Assembly: GCA_002699185.1 (NCBI GenBank)
Contig: PABG01000025.1
Location: forward strand, 1 to 51,942
DNA: 51,942 nt
Reading direction: 5' to 3'
DNA from: Gammaproteobacteria bacterium
GTDB lineage: Bacteria > Pseudomonadota > Gammaproteobacteria > Thiohalobacterales > Thiohalobacteraceae
Below, piece by piece: positions 32,844 through 43,928 of the stretch. Under the pieces are notes generated by a model, which ran no database searches, had not been told where the DNA came from, and worked only from the letters and a program-made list of their open reading frames with translations. Position 1 is the stretch's first letter. Each line of letters opens with the position of its first letter. The position numbers and the translations under genes are program-made.

Positions 32844-33767
32844 CTACTGCCCTCCGCCAAGTTCGTGTACGTAGACGGTCAGCAGCTTGATTTCATTGTC
32901 GCTGAGGCGCTGATCCCACGCCGGCATCACACGCTCGATGCCGTTCTCGACCACCTCTCGCACCTCGGCAAGCTTGCCCTCGAGGCCGTCCCGGCCCGGC
33001 ACATTGGCCACGGTCCAGATGCTGTCGGTCAGGTTGGCCGCTCCCTGGGATTCCAGGCCGGTGCCTGCCTTCGTATGGCAGTAGAAGCAGCCGCCCTCCT
33101 TGCCGTTGAAGATCTGCATGCCGCGCTGTGCCATGTCGCCATCCACCTCGTGGCCGGACAGGCTGAGCACATAGTGAGCCACGGCATCGATCTGCCCCTC
33201 GTCCAGGCTGCGCTCGAAGCCCGGCATGAAGCCGCGCCGGCCTTGAGTCAGGGTCGCCTCGATCTGCTCGACGGACCCACCCCACAGCCAGGCGTCATCG
33301 ACCAGATTGGGGAACAGACCTATCACGCCGGCGCCGCCGGAGCCGTGGCAGGCTGCGCAGTTGTCGCCGAACAGGCCCTTGGCCACGGCGCGGGTGAAGG
33401 CCAGCATTTCCTCGTCGGCCAGGATGTCGTCGTAGCTGGCGGCGGCGACCTTCTCCATGTAGGCCTGCATCTTCTGTGCATCCTGGCCGCTCTGCATCTC
33501 CTTCATCAGCAGCGCCCGGGTATTCCAGTGCGTGGTGCGCTCCTCGCCATTGACGGTATAGGTGATGGTGTTGGCCACACCCTTGGTGTAGGACTCACCC
33601 ACCGGCCAGGCCGGATAGATGACCCAGTAGATCACGGCGAAGATCACCGTCAGGTAAAAGCCCCACAGCCACCAGGTCGGCAGCGGGTTGTTGAACTCCT
33701 GCAGGTCACCGTCCCAGGAATGACCCGTGGTCTGGACTGCGCCCTGTTGCTTGTTCGCTTCACTCAT
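32844..33767 (-). CDS. ccoP: cbb3 oxidase diheme subunit CcoP
   Basis: Diheme cytochrome c subunit of about 307 residues that passes electrons to CcoO and CcoN. A membrane helix (LPTWWLWGFYLTVIFAVIYWV) precedes two cytochrome c domains with CAACH (about 138) and CFYCH (about 225), the latter with a downstream methionine. Start 33767 is preferred because AAGG lies 9 nt upstream; ATG 33773 is too close to it. It overlaps the end of ccoQ. Confidence 0.95.
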   Translation of the reverse strand: MSEANKQQGAVQTTGHSWDGDLQEFNNPLPTWWLWGFYLTVIFAVIYWVIYPAWPVGESYTKGVANTITYTVNGEERTTHWNTRALLMKEMQSGQDAQKMQAYMEKVAAASYDDILADEEMLAFTRAVAKGLFGDNCAACHGSGGAGVIGLFPNLVDDAWLWGGSVEQIEATLTQGRRGFMPGFERSLDEGQIDAVAHYVLSLSGHEVDGDMAQRGMQIFNGKEGGCFYCHTKAGTGLESQGAANLTDSIWTVANVPGRDGLEGKLAEVREVVENGIERVMPAWDQRLSDNEIKLLTVYVHELGGGQ

Positions 33768-33966
33768 CGTCATTTACCTTGCGCTGCGTCCGGGACTCCT
33801 TTTCATCGTCCTCGAACGGGATGTACTTGTAGGATTCCAGCCGCTGCTTGCGCCGCTTGCCGGTGAACACATATATGATGATGGCGCAGAAGGTCACGAA
33901 GAAGATCAGCAGAGCAACGATCTTGCTGTTCTCGAACTGACCGATCCAGCGCAGCAGTTCAGACAT
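33760..33966 (-). CDS. ccoQ: cbb3 oxidase small subunit CcoQ
   Basis: Single-span membrane protein of 68 residues: KIVALLIFFVTFCAIIIYVFTG followed by a charged tail with RLESYKYIPFEDDE, typical of FixQ/CcoQ proteins that stabilise the complex. It lies between ccoO and ccoP and overlaps the ccoP start. Confidence 0.93.
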   Translation of the reverse strand: MSELLRWIGQFENSKIVALLIFFVTFCAIIIYVFTGKRRKQRLESYKYIPFEDDEKESRTQRKVNDDE

Positions 33967-33988
33967 ATCGGTTCACCCGGCCAGCGCC

Positions 33989-34732
33989 TCAGCGGAACTC
34001 GGCGAAGTGGCCTTCCTCGTACTGACTGAAATCGACCAGCGTGCCGAGCATCTGCAGATAGGCGACCAGGGCATCCATCTCGGTCAGCCGCGCGCGGTCA
34101 CCGTCGAAGTTTCCGGCCTGGGCCTCGGCAATGAGATTCTGCTCGGCGGCGAGGATATTGAGCCTGTCAGCCACCTCCCGGCCGAACTTCTCGACGTTGG
34201 CCTGATACTCCTCCCGGGTCTCGGAGTAAGGCACGCCGGCCTTCTTCAACGCCCGCATGCGATCGGCGATGTCGGAGTATTCGAGCTCATTCTCCATCAG
34301 CCAGGGGTAACTGGGCATGATGGACTCGGGCACCACGTCGCGCGGGTTGATCATGTGCGCGACATGCCATTCGTTGGAGTACTTGCCGCCCACCCGTGCC
34401 AGATCCGGGCCGGTGCGCTTGGAGCCCCACTGGAAGGGATGATCGTACTGCGACTCGGCCGCCAGCGAATAGTGGCCGTAGCGCAGCATTTCGTCGCGGA
34501 AGGGCCGGATCATCTGCGAGTGGCACAGGTAGCAGCCCTCGCGCTGATAGATGTCGCGCCCGCGCAGTTCCAACGGCGTATAGGGGCGTACACCCTCGAC
34601 CTTCTCAATGGTGTTCTTGATATAGAACAGCGGCACGATCTCCACCAGGCCGCCGATGCTGATCACCACCATGGTCAGCGCGATCAGCAGTCCGGCGTTG
34701 ATCTCGATGCTTTCGTGTTTGAAGAAACTCAT
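33989..34732 (-). CDS. ccoO: cbb3 oxidase monoheme subunit CcoO
   Basis: Membrane-anchored cytochrome c subunit of 247 residues. The membrane helix is near the start ([23 protein letters not shown]), the heme motif is CYLCH in [14 protein letters not shown], and the likely Met ligand is in [13 protein letters not shown]. Start 34732 ([12 protein letters not shown]) is typical of the family, with GGAGAG 9 nt upstream. It follows ccoN by 26 nt. Confidence 0.96.
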   Translation of the reverse strand: MSFFKHESIEINAGLLIALTMVVISIGGLVEIVPLFYIKNTIEKVEGVRPYTPLELRGRDIYQREGCYLCHSQMIRPFRDEMLRYGHYSLAAESQYDHPFQWGSKRTGPDLARVGGKYSNEWHVAHMINPRDVVPESIMPSYPWLMENELEYSDIADRMRALKKAGVPYSETREEYQANVEKFGREVADRLNILAAEQNLIAEAQAGNFDGDRARLTEMDALVAYLQMLGTLVDFSQYEEGHFAEFR

Positions 34733-34758
34733 TGTTGAAAACTCTCCGCTGCTCTGTA

Positions 34759-36219
34759 TCAGGCGCGTGCCAGCTTGGACGCGATCTTGGCCTCGATGGC
34801 GGCCTGCTCGACCTTCGCCTGACGGATGGTCATGGCGATATTGACGGCCATCAGCACGATACCGCTGACGAAGAAGGCGCCGCCCAGGGCACGCACCACA
34901 TAGGGCTTGTGCAGGAAGGTCACCGTCTCGATGAAGGTGTAGGCCAGGGTGCCGAACTGATCGTCGAAGGCACGCAGCAGCAGGCCCTGACCGATGCCGG
35001 CCACCCACATGGCGGTGATGTAGAGGACGATGCCGATAGTGGCCAGGAAGAAGTGGGCATAGACCAGCCGCAGGCTCCAGAGCTTGGTGTCATACAGGCG
35101 CGGCACCATGTGATAGAGCGAGCCGAAGGAGATCAGCGCCACCCAGCCGAGCGCACCCGAATGGACGTGACCGATGGTCCAGTCGGTGTAATGCGACAGC
35201 GCATTCACGCTCTTGAGTGACATCAGCGGACCTTCGAAGGTGGACATGCCATAGAAGGACAGCGCGGTGATCATGAACAGCATGATCGGATCGGTGCGCA
35301 GTTTGTGCCAGGCGCCGGACAGGGTCATGATACCGTTGATCATGCCGCCCCAGGACGGCAGCAGCAGCATCACGGAGAAGGTCGCGGCCAGCGTCGAGGT
35401 CCAGTCGGGCAGGGCGGTCCAGTGCAGGTGGTGCGCGCCCACCCACATATAAAGGAAGGCCAGCGCCCAGAAGTGGATGATGGACAGCCGGTAGGAATAT
35501 ACCGGGCGTCCGGCCTGTTTGGGCACGAAGTAGTACATCATGCCCAGGAAGGCGGCGGTGAGGAAGAAGCCCACGGCGTTGTGGCCGTACCACCACTGGG
35601 TCATGGCGTCCTGCACGCCGGAGAACAGCGAGTAGGACTTGAGGCTGAACAGGTTCACCGGGATGGCCAGGTTGTTGAAGATGTGCAGGATGGCGGTGGC
35701 CAGGATGAAGGAGATGTAGAACCAGTTGGCCACGTAGATATGCGGCTGGGAACGCCGCCGCAGGGTCTGCACATAGACCCAGAAATAGGCCACCCAGGTC
35801 AGGGTGATCAGGATGTCGATGGGCCATTCGAACTCGGCGTATTCACGCGACTGGGTAATGCCGAACATGTAGCTGAGCGCACCCAGGCCGACCGACAGCT
35901 GCCAGCCCCAGAAGGTGAAATTGGCAAGCCCATCACCATACAGGCGGGCCTGGCTGGTGCGCTGGACCACATAGTAGGAGGTCGCGAACAGGGCGCTGCC
36001 GCCGAAGCCGAAGATCACCAGGGTGGTGTGGACCGGGCGCAGGCGGCCGAAGGTGATCTCGGGAATGTTGAAATTCAGAAAGGGATAGGCCAATTCCAGC
36101 GCGGCATACAGCCCGGCAGCCATGCCCAGCACGCCCCAGACCAGGGCCATGATGGAGAACTTCTTGATTATCGCATAGTTATACTGCTGCTGCGTATCCA
36201 CTGCTGCACTCTGCGCCAT
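34759..36219 (-). CDS. ccoN: cbb3 oxidase catalytic subunit CcoN
   Basis: Proton-pumping high-affinity heme-copper oxidase subunit of 486 residues with 12 membrane segments. Heme and CuB ligands are visible in [21 protein letters not shown] and [15 protein letters not shown], and the crosslinked Tyr region in [12 protein letters not shown]. Start 36219 has GAGG 6 nt upstream; 36255 lacks support. It leads the cco operon. No FNR/ANR box was found upstream, but a 17-bp direct repeat is present. Confidence 0.96.
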   Translation of the reverse strand: MAQSAAVDTQQQYNYAIIKKFSIMALVWGVLGMAAGLYAALELAYPFLNFNIPEITFGRLRPVHTTLVIFGFGGSALFATSYYVVQRTSQARLYGDGLANFTFWGWQLSVGLGALSYMFGITQSREYAEFEWPIDILITLTWVAYFWVYVQTLRRRSQPHIYVANWFYISFILATAILHIFNNLAIPVNLFSLKSYSLFSGVQDAMTQWWYGHNAVGFFLTAAFLGMMYYFVPKQAGRPVYSYRLSIIHFWALAFLYMWVGAHHLHWTALPDWTSTLAATFSVMLLLPSWGGMINGIMTLSGAWHKLRTDPIMLFMITALSFYGMSTFEGPLMSLKSVNALSHYTDWTIGHVHSGALGWVALISFGSLYHMVPRLYDTKLWSLRLVYAHFFLATIGIVLYITAMWVAGIGQGLLLRAFDDQFGTLAYTFIETVTFLHKPYVVRALGGAFFVSGIVLMAVNIAMTIRQAKVEQAAIEAKIASKLARA

Positions 36220-36260
36220 GACTCGCCTCGTTGCTACCTGTTGGAATTCCGGCACGAGGG

Positions 36261-36301
36261 CCCGTACCCGAGGAAAAAGCGGTGCCCGTGCCCGAGGAAA
36301 A
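36261..36301. repeat. 17-bp direct repeat upstream of ccoN
   Basis: CCCGTACCCGAGGAAAA (36261-36277) and CCCGTGCCCGAGGAAAA (36285-36301), one mismatch, 24 bp from start to start, beginning 42 bp before the ccoN ATG. The rest of the 338-bp gap to ctaB shows only an imperfect GC-rich hairpin (36480-36525). Confidence 0.7.
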
Positions 36302-36557
36302 TATCAGGACATTCTAATATGACAGCAATCCCTGACGCAAGATTCGTATGGGATTTGCCGCACCCTGCCCCCGTCCCTGCGCCCTGATCCGGACGCAGAA
36401 CGCCAGACCTCAGTATCGAACGAATTTACGAAAAATCGAGTACCGGAGCCGCTGGAGGGACGTCGGGAGCGGTCGGCTTATTCCCCGGCCGCGGGCGGCG
36501 GTCGGGGGGACACCACCGGGGAAGGCGTCAACTGACTGATCCCCGGCGGGTTCCGGT

Positions 36558-37484
36558 TCAGCCCGGAAGGCCGGCCAGGGTCCGCCACAGGCCGGGCAGG
36601 TGATGGTCCAGCAGCAGCAGGGCGAAGATGCCCATGAGATAGAGGATGGAATAGCCGAAGGCGGGCATGGCCGCGGCATCGCTGCGCATCAGCCGCAGGG
36701 CGTGATACAGGAATCCGACGCCCAGGGCCAGCGCGCCCGCCAGGTAGAGCATGCCGCTCATGTGGGTGGCATAGGGCAGCACGCTCACCGCCACCAGCAG
36801 CACCGTGTAGAGCAGTACCTGAACGCGGGTGAAATCCACCCCGTGGGTGACGGGCAGCATGGGGATGTTCACCCTGGCATATTCGCTGCGGCGGTGAATG
36901 GCCAGGGCCCAGAAGTGCGGCGGGGTCCAGACGAACACGATCAGGAACAGCAGCAGGGCGTGCGGGTCGACCTGGCCGGTCACCGCGGTCCAGCCCAGCA
37001 CCGGCGGCGCGGCGCCGGCGGCCCCGCCGATGACGATGTTCTGCGGCGTGGCCCGTTTCAGATACAGGGTGTAGATGACGGCATAGCCGATCAGCGACAG
37101 AAAGGTCAGCACCGCGGTCAACGGATTGACCAGCAGCCACAGCATGGCCAGCCCCGCACTGCCGAGGGTAAGCGCGAAGTACAGGCAGTTGCGCGGGTTC
37201 AGGTGCCCGGTGGGCAGGGGGCGGTTCCGGGTCCGCGCCATGCAGGCATCGACCTTGTGGTCGACCAGGTGGTTGAGCGCGGCGGCCGAGGCCGCGGCCA
37301 TGCCGATGCCCAGGCTGCCGAAGACCAGCGCATCGAGCGGCACCAGTCCCGGCGTGGCCATGAACATGCCGACCACCGCGGTGAACACGATCAGGGCCAC
37401 GACCTTGAGCTTGCACAGACCCAGGTAATCACGCCAGGCCGCCCCTTCGGCCTGCAGGCTTGTCAGCACGTTGACGTTTGCCAC
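36558..37484 (-). CDS. ctaB: Protoheme IX farnesyltransferase (heme o synthase) CtaB
   Basis: Adds a farnesyl group to heme b to make heme o for the caa3-type oxidase. About 308 residues with eight or nine membrane segments. The prenyl-diphosphate motif NHLVDHKVDACMARTRNRPLP is intact. GTG 37484 is preferred as the start because GGGGGAG stands 6 nt upstream; ATG 37520 has no ribosome-binding site. It closes the caa3 gene set. The usual next enzyme, heme a synthase CtaA, is not in the window. Confidence 0.94.
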   Translation of the reverse strand: MANVNVLTSLQAEGAAWRDYLGLCKLKVVALIVFTAVVGMFMATPGLVPLDALVFGSLGIGMAAASAAALNHLVDHKVDACMARTRNRPLPTGHLNPRNCLYFALTLGSAGLAMLWLLVNPLTAVLTFLSLIGYAVIYTLYLKRATPQNIVIGGAAGAAPPVLGWTAVTGQVDPHALLLFLIVFVWTPPHFWALAIHRRSEYARVNIPMLPVTHGVDFTRVQVLLYTVLLVAVSVLPYATHMSGMLYLAGALALGVGFLYHALRLMRSDAAAMPAFGYSILYLMGIFALLLLDHHLPGLWRTLAGLPG

Positions 37485-37533
37485 TTGTCTCTCCCCCGGT
37501 GTTGGTTTGCGCCCCGCCATGCAGGCGGTGTCA

Positions 37534-38160
37534 TCATCCTACGTAGGATATCCGCAGCAGACGCTCCAGATCCTCGATCATCCCCGCAGGCTCGGCCTGC
37601 AGCGGGTATTCCATCATCAGCTGGCCCAGCGGATCGATCAGATAGACCCGTCCGGCCGCGGGGAACGGCGTCAGTGCAGCCGCCCCCTGCTGCCGCGGCC
37701 GCGCGATCTGCATGCCCGGATAGTGCCCCCGGGCCTCGCGCGCCCAGTCGGGCGTGACCGGCTCGGCCAGCAGCAGCAGCCGCTGCACCCGGTCGATGTT
37801 CTTGCCCTGCGCCAGCCGCACCTGGCGCAGCTTGTACAGGGTGTTGTAACAGGTCTCGTCGCAGGCGCCACGGTGCAGGTAAACCAGGGTCCAGTCATCG
37901 GCCAGCCGCGCCGGGTCGAATGCCTCGCCATCCAGGTCCACCAACCCCTGCAGTTCGACCGGCCGTACCGGCTGGATCAGGGTGCCGTGATTGGCCGAGG
38001 CCTTCGGCACCCAGTCACCGGCAAAATTCATCACCCAGGCCACGACCAGCGGCAGGGCAAAGAAAGCAAAAATCAGAACCAGGACCAGACGGCCGCGCCG
38101 CGGTGAGGCCGCATCCGCGGGATTGTTCGCCATTGTTCCGGACTCCATCACACCACTCAT
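37534..38160 (-). CDS. SCO-like cytochrome oxidase assembly membrane protein
   Basis: Membrane-anchored thioredoxin-fold protein of about 208 residues. One membrane helix (LVLVLIFAFFALPLVVAWVM) is followed by a periplasmic domain with CDETCYNTLYKLRQVR. This Cys-x3-Cys pair corresponds to the SCO copper-binding motif. The gene is usually found between SURF1 and ctaA in gammaproteobacterial caa3 operons. Start 38160 gives an ATGA overlap with the SURF1 stop; ATG 38148 or 38133 is also possible. Probably helps copper delivery to CuA. Confidence 0.85.
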   Translation of the reverse strand: MSGVMESGTMANNPADAASPRRGRLVLVLIFAFFALPLVVAWVMNFAGDWVPKASANHGTLIQPVRPVELQGLVDLDGEAFDPARLADDWTLVYLHRGACDETCYNTLYKLRQVRLAQGKNIDRVQRLLLLAEPVTPDWAREARGHYPGMQIARPRQQGAAALTPFPAAGRVYLIDPLGQLMMEYPLQAEPAGMIEDLERLLRISYVG

Positions 38161-38906
38161 TCTCTGTCTGCTCCATCTTCGGCGGGCCGCCGTACGGCCC
38201 AGTAGAACAGAATCACCAGGGCCAGGGCCAGTGCGAACCACTGCACGGCATAGCCCACATGCCGCGCGGGACCGAACTGCTCCGGGATCGGCGCCCACTG
38301 GCGCACGAAACCGTCGGGCTGTGCCGGATCGAGCAGCAGTATCAGCGGCAGCAGACGCACATCCAGCTGCCGGGACTGCAGCTCGAAATCGATCTGCTGC
38401 AGCACCTTGGGCCAGCCCGGCGCGCGGGCCTCGCCTTCGCCGAGGCTGAAGGGGTCCTCGGGTGGATAATCGATCATGCCCTCCACCGTGATCACGCCCT
38501 CGCTCTGCACCGGCAATGGCGGCAGATCGGCCCGGGTCCGGCCCTGCGGCACCCAGCCCCGGTTGACCAGCACCGCCGCATCCGAGTGGGCCAGGCGCAG
38601 CGGTGTGAGCACCTGGTAACCGGCCCGTCCCTGATGCACCCGGTTATCCAGCAGGAACTGGTGCGCCGGATCGTAGCGGCCGCGGACCCAGGCCTGGCGG
38701 TAACGCAACGCCGGCTCCAGCGTCGCCGCGGCGTCCAGGCGCAGTGCCGGCTGTTGCGGCCGCTGCTCATACTCCTCCAGCAGCACGCGCTTCTGCTCGG
38801 CCCGGTCCAGCTGCCAGAATCCCAGCCCCACCAGCAGGATCAGCAGGGCGGCGACAATCAGGCTGGGCCAGAAGCCGGGGCGGAAGGCGCGGCGCTGCGG
38901 CCTCAC
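38157..38906 (-). CDS. SURF1-family oxidase assembly protein
   Basis: Inner-membrane protein of 249 residues involved in heme insertion into subunit I. Two membrane helices, at about 12-32 and at the C-terminus (YAVQWFALALALVILFYWAVRR), enclose a periplasmic beta domain. The family motifs GLGFWQLDRAEQKR, LLDNRVHQGRAGYQVLTPL and VLVNRGWVP are intact. Its stop overlaps the start of the SCO-like gene. Confidence 0.94.
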   Translation of the reverse strand: MRPQRRAFRPGFWPSLIVAALLILLVGLGFWQLDRAEQKRVLLEEYEQRPQQPALRLDAAATLEPALRYRQAWVRGRYDPAHQFLLDNRVHQGRAGYQVLTPLRLAHSDAAVLVNRGWVPQGRTRADLPPLPVQSEGVITVEGMIDYPPEDPFSLGEGEARAPGWPKVLQQIDFELQSRQLDVRLLPLILLLDPAQPDGFVRQWAPIPEQFGPARHVGYAVQWFALALALVILFYWAVRRPAEDGADRE

Positions 38907-39013
38907 TCGCCCCGTCCGCGCACCGGCGTGTATACTGGGCCGCCCCGCCGCTGCACCCGCGTGCCAGCGGCCTGGCTTTCATCAAACCCGGCCATACAGG
39001 GCGCTTTCATTCC

Positions 39014-39277
39014 ATGCTTCCAAAACTGTTCATCGTACTGGTGCTGCTCGTCATCCTCGGCAGCCTGGCCAGCGGCCTCGTATTTCTGATCAGGGACAGG
39101 GGCGGCTCGGACCGCACCATCAAGGCACTGACCTGGCGCATCGGCCTGTCCGTAACCCTGTTCCTGCTGCTGATGCTGGGCTACGCCACCGGGGTGCTGC
39201 AGCCCCACGGCGTCTATCCACAGCCGCCCGCGCAGGCCACGGAGGGAAACACCCCCACCCCCGGCAACCGGCCCTGA
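39014..39277 (+). CDS. DUF2909 twin-transmembrane protein
   Basis: Small membrane protein of 87 residues with two helices (LFIVLVLLVILGSLASGLVFLI and WRIGLSVTLFLLLMLGYATGVL) joined by RDRGGSDRTIKALT, then a proline-rich tail. This pattern is typical of DUF2909, which usually lies between the oxidase subunit III gene and SURF1 but on the opposite strand, as here. Function unknown; context suggests a role in oxidase assembly. An AGGGCG site precedes ATG 39014. Confidence 0.86.
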   Translation: MLPKLFIVLVLLVILGSLASGLVFLIRDRGGSDRTIKALTWRIGLSVTLFLLLMLGYATGVLQPHGVYPQPPAQATEGNTPTPGNRP

Positions 39278-39282
39278 AACAG

Positions 39283-39422
39283 CCACGGAATCACACGCAG
39301 GCACCAGTAGCCGCCGCGGTCTCTGGATCCCGGCCTGCGCCGGGATGTCGGTTTCCGGAACCTGAAGAAGCAGCATTCAACACATCAACAGGCCTTGGAA
39401 ATTTTTCCGTGTGATTCCGCGG
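39283..39422. repeat. 140-bp segment flanked by 15-bp inverted repeats
   Basis: CCACGGAATCACACG (39283-39297) and CGTGTGATTCCGCGG (39408-39422) are inverted with one mismatch. Inside is GGATCCCGGCCTGCGCCGGGAT, a common type of intergenic hairpin. It fills the gap between the converging DUF2909 and ctaE genes. Confidence 0.6.
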
Positions 39423-39443
39423 CCATGATCCCGATCAGTCGCC

Positions 39444-40304
39444 TCAGAGCCAGTAGACGAATATGAACAGGCCCAGCCAGACCACGTCCACGAAGTGCCA
39501 GTACCAGGCCACCGCCTCGAAGGCGAAGTGACGGTCGGGCGTGAAGTGTCCCTTGATACTGCGCAGCATGATGATGGCGAGCATGATGGCACCGATGGTG
39601 ACATGCATGCCGTGGAAACCCGTGAGCATGTAGAAGGTGGAACCGTACACGCCCGACTCCAGGGTCAGGTTCAGGTCGGAGTAGGCATGGCCGTACTCGT
39701 AGGCCTGCAAGCCGATGAAGAGAAAGCCCAGGGCGACGGTGGCGAACAGCCAGCCCACCAGCGGACCACGGTTGTTCTTCTTCAGGGCCCAGTGGGCGAA
39801 GGTCACGGTCACGCCGGAGGTCAGCAGGATCAGGGTGTTGATCGCGGGAATACCCCAGGCACCCACGGTCTCGAAGGCCCCGCCCATGGCGCCCGGGCCG
39901 TTGGTGGGCCAGGCGGCGGAATATCCCTCCCAGAGCAGCGCATGGGTGCTGGCATCCTCACCGCCCAGCCACGGCACTGACAGTATCCGGGCATAGAACA
40001 GGGCGCCGAAGAAGGCGGCGAAGAACATCACCTCGGAGAAGATGAACCAGCCCATGCCCCAGCGGAAGGACTTGTCGACCTGCTCGTTGTACATGTGGGA
40101 TTCGCTTTCCCGGATCACGGTGCCGAACCAGCCGAACATCATGATCAGCACGATGGCGATGCCGGCGAACATCGTGCTCAGCCCGATATCCGAGCCGTTG
40201 AGGTGCATCGCAAAGCCGACCACCAGAGTGGTCAGACCCACGGACCCCACCAGCGGCCAGTGACTGCCGTGGGGGACATAGTAGCCGCCATGTGCTTCAC
40301 TCAT
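39444..40304 (-). CDS. ctaE: Cytochrome c oxidase subunit III
   Basis: Membrane subunit of 286 residues with seven membrane segments, no redox centre, stabilising subunit I and its proton-uptake path. Family signatures are WGMGWFIFSEVMFFAAFFGALFYAR, NTLILLTSGVTVTFAHWAL and the C-terminal AVAWYWHFVDVVWLGLFIFVYWL. A GAGAGG/GAGGT region precedes the ATG. It follows ctaG in the standard order. Confidence 0.96.
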   Translation of the reverse strand: MSEAHGGYYVPHGSHWPLVGSVGLTTLVVGFAMHLNGSDIGLSTMFAGIAIVLIMMFGWFGTVIRESESHMYNEQVDKSFRWGMGWFIFSEVMFFAAFFGALFYARILSVPWLGGEDASTHALLWEGYSAAWPTNGPGAMGGAFETVGAWGIPAINTLILLTSGVTVTFAHWALKKNNRGPLVGWLFATVALGFLFIGLQAYEYGHAYSDLNLTLESGVYGSTFYMLTGFHGMHVTIGAIMLAIIMLRSIKGHFTPDRHFAFEAVAWYWHFVDVVWLGLFIFVYWL

Positions 40305-40369
40305 ACCTCAATCCTCTCTGGTTTATTCAGCAAATTGTTTTTTATTACGAGCGTCCGTCGCGGACCCTG

Positions 40370-40966
40370 TCAGTTCGCCTGCGTGGACGGATGCACCGCC
40401 TCCAGCCCCTTCGGCGCGGCCGCCGTACGCGCACCGGTATCAAAGAAGGTATAGGACAGGGTCAGTTCGTTGTGCTTGTCCGACAGTTCCGGATCCACCA
40501 TGAAGCGCACCGGCATCCAACGCCCCTCGTCGGCGCCGAACTTCTGTTCGGTGAAACAGAAGCACTCGGTCTTGTGGAAGTGCTTTGCCGCCAGCCCCGG
40601 CGTGACGCTGGGCACGGCATGCGCGACCACCTCCCTGCCGCTGTTGTTGTGCGCGTAGAATCTGACCGTATAGGCCTTGCCCGGCTGTACCTCCATCTTG
40701 TTCACCTCGGGCCGGAACTCCCAGGGCATGCCCTGATTGAGGTTGGCAATGAACTCGACGGTCACGGTCCGGTCACTGTCGACCGGACTTTCCTCCAGCG
40801 CCTGCGCCGGCCCGGAAGCGGTCTTGCCGTTGAGGCCGGTGATATCGCAGAACACGTTGTAGAAGGGCACCATGGCAAAGCCGAAGCCGAACATGCCGAC
40901 GGTCACGAACAGCATGCGGCGCAGGGTTCGCCGGGTGGCCTGCTGGCGCGCGTCCTGCGTACTCAT
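40370..40966 (-). CDS. ctaG: Cytochrome oxidase copper chaperone CtaG (Cox11)
   Basis: Delivers copper to CuB of subunit I. 198 residues: one membrane helix (MLFVTVGMFGFGFAMVPFYNVFCDITG), then a periplasmic immunoglobulin-like domain with the copper motif CFCF in ECFCFTEQKF. Its ATG overlaps the stop of the upstream 39-residue gene (ATGA), so translation is coupled. Confidence 0.95.
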   Translation of the reverse strand: MSTQDARQQATRRTLRRMLFVTVGMFGFGFAMVPFYNVFCDITGLNGKTASGPAQALEESPVDSDRTVTVEFIANLNQGMPWEFRPEVNKMEVQPGKAYTVRFYAHNNSGREVVAHAVPSVTPGLAAKHFHKTECFCFTEQKFGADEGRWMPVRFMVDPELSDKHNELTLSYTFFDTGARTAAAPKGLEAVHPSTQAN

Positions 40967-41082
40967 TGCGCGCTTCCCGCCGTGGTCCAGACAAAACCGA
41001 CGAACACCCCCAGCGCGATCAGCGCCAGGATCAACGCCAGACGGATGTTGCTGCGTTTCTGCTGTGGTGTCTGCTGCGACAT
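40963..41082 (-). CDS. 39-residue oxidase-operon membrane peptide
   Basis: Small frame MSQQTPQQKRSNIRLALILA continuing to FVWTTAGSAQ, with one membrane helix. GAGAGG stands 5 nt before the ATG, and the stop overlaps the ctaG start. Tiny proteins of this kind between subunit I and Cox11 genes are annotated in other proteobacteria as small assembly proteins. Position and ribosome-binding site give good support; the role is inferred from context. Confidence 0.75.
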   Translation of the reverse strand: MSQQTPQQKRSNIRLALILALIALGVFVGFVWTTAGSAQ

Positions 41083-41137
41083 TTACACCTCTCGGCGCGG
41101 AACCGGCGCGGGCCCCTCTGCCCGCGCCGGCCCTGCC

Positions 41138-42715
<1,578 letters not shown>

Positions 42716-42729
42716 CTGCTCTCTCCTCC

Positions 42730-43869
42730 TCAGGAATCCGTCAGCCGGGCCGCCTTGATATCGGCCGGTTGCACCACATCGCCGGTATCATTACCCCAGG
42801 CGTTTCGCTCATAGGTAATCACTGCCGCGAGATCGGCATCGCTGAGCTGGCCACCGAAGGCCGCCATGGCGGTGCCGGCAGAGCCGTTGAGCACGATATC
42901 GATATGGCCCGCGACCGGGCCGGTTGTGATGGCGCCGCCCTTGAGCGCCGGGAAAGCCCCAGGGAGTCCCTCGCCGTTCGCCATGTGGCAGGCCACGCAG
43001 TTGGACTTGTAGACCTCCTCACCGCGCGCCATCAACTCATCCCTGCCCCATTCGCGCCCGGATTCAGCGGCCGCGGCCACCTGGCCCTGCTTCTGCTCGG
43101 CCACCCACTGGTCATACTCGGCCCGCTCCTTGGCCACCACCACGATGGGCATGAAGCCGTGGTCCTTGCCGCACAACTCGGCGCACTGGCCGCGGTAGAC
43201 GCCGGGCTCGTCGATGCGGAACCACATCTCGTTGACGAAGCCGGGAATGGCATCCTTCTTCATGCCGAGTTCCGGCACCCACCAGGCATGGATCACATCG
43301 CTGGCGGTGATCAGCAGGCGCACCTTACTGTCCACCGGCACCACGACCGGGTTGTCCACTTCCAGCAGATAATTCTCGTTCTTGGCGGCCTTGTTGAAGA
43401 TCTCGTCCCTGGGCGTGGACAGGGTACTGAAGAAGCCGATCCCCTCGTCCAGATACTCGTACTGCCACTTCCACTGATACCCGGTGACCTTGATGCTCAC
43501 ATCCGAGTTACTGGTGTCCTCCATGGCGATCAACGCCTTGGTGGCCGGGAAGGCCATGCCGACCAGGATCAGGAAGGGGATGATGGTCCAGAGGATCTCG
43601 ATGGTGGTGCTTTCATGGAACTGGGCCGCGACCGCGCCTTTGCTCTTGCGGTGCTTGATGATGGAGTAGAACATCACCCCGAACACCACCACGCCGATGG
43701 CGACACAGATCCACAGAATCAGCATGTGCAGGCTGTAGGCCTCGTTGGCGATCGGGCTCACACCGACAGGCAGATTCAACCCCCATTCCGCCGTCGCGCT
43801 GCCGGCGGCCGCCATCAGGCCAGCCCCGGCAAGCAGCCGACGCCCCCTCAGTTTCATACTCGCTGACAT
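42730..43869 (-). CDS. ctaC: Oxidase subunit II with fused cytochrome c domain (caa3-type)
   Basis: Electron entry subunit of 379 residues. The signal peptide (to SATAEW) is followed by two membrane helices, a CuA cupredoxin domain with the binding site in [16 protein letters not shown], then a C-terminal cytochrome c domain with CVACH and a downstream Met ([13 protein letters not shown]). The fused heme c makes this a caa3-type enzyme. Start 43869 ([11 protein letters not shown]) gives a proper signal peptide; longer frames upstream are not supported. Confidence 0.96.
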   Translation of the reverse strand: MSASMKLRGRRLLAGAGLMAAAGSATAEWGLNLPVGVSPIANEAYSLHMLILWICVAIGVVVFGVMFYSIIKHRKSKGAVAAQFHESTTIEILWTIIPFLILVGMAFPATKALIAMEDTSNSDVSIKVTGYQWKWQYEYLDEGIGFFSTLSTPRDEIFNKAAKNENYLLEVDNPVVVPVDSKVRLLITASDVIHAWWVPELGMKKDAIPGFVNEMWFRIDEPGVYRGQCAELCGKDHGFMPIVVVAKERAEYDQWVAEQKQGQVAAAAESGREWGRDELMARGEEVYKSNCVACHMANGEGLPGAFPALKGGAITTGPVAGHIDIVLNGSAGTAMAAFGGQLSDADLAAVITYERNAWGNDTGDVVQPADIKAARLTDS

Positions 43870-43928
43870 GCCCCTTCTCTCCTTTGGTCCAGATGCATTG
43901 TTTCTTGTGTGATTCTGATTCTCAGCAC

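Noticed and set aside
36220-36480. FNR/ANR box upstream of ccoN
   Set aside because: No TTGAT-N4-ATCAA or close variant was found on either strand.
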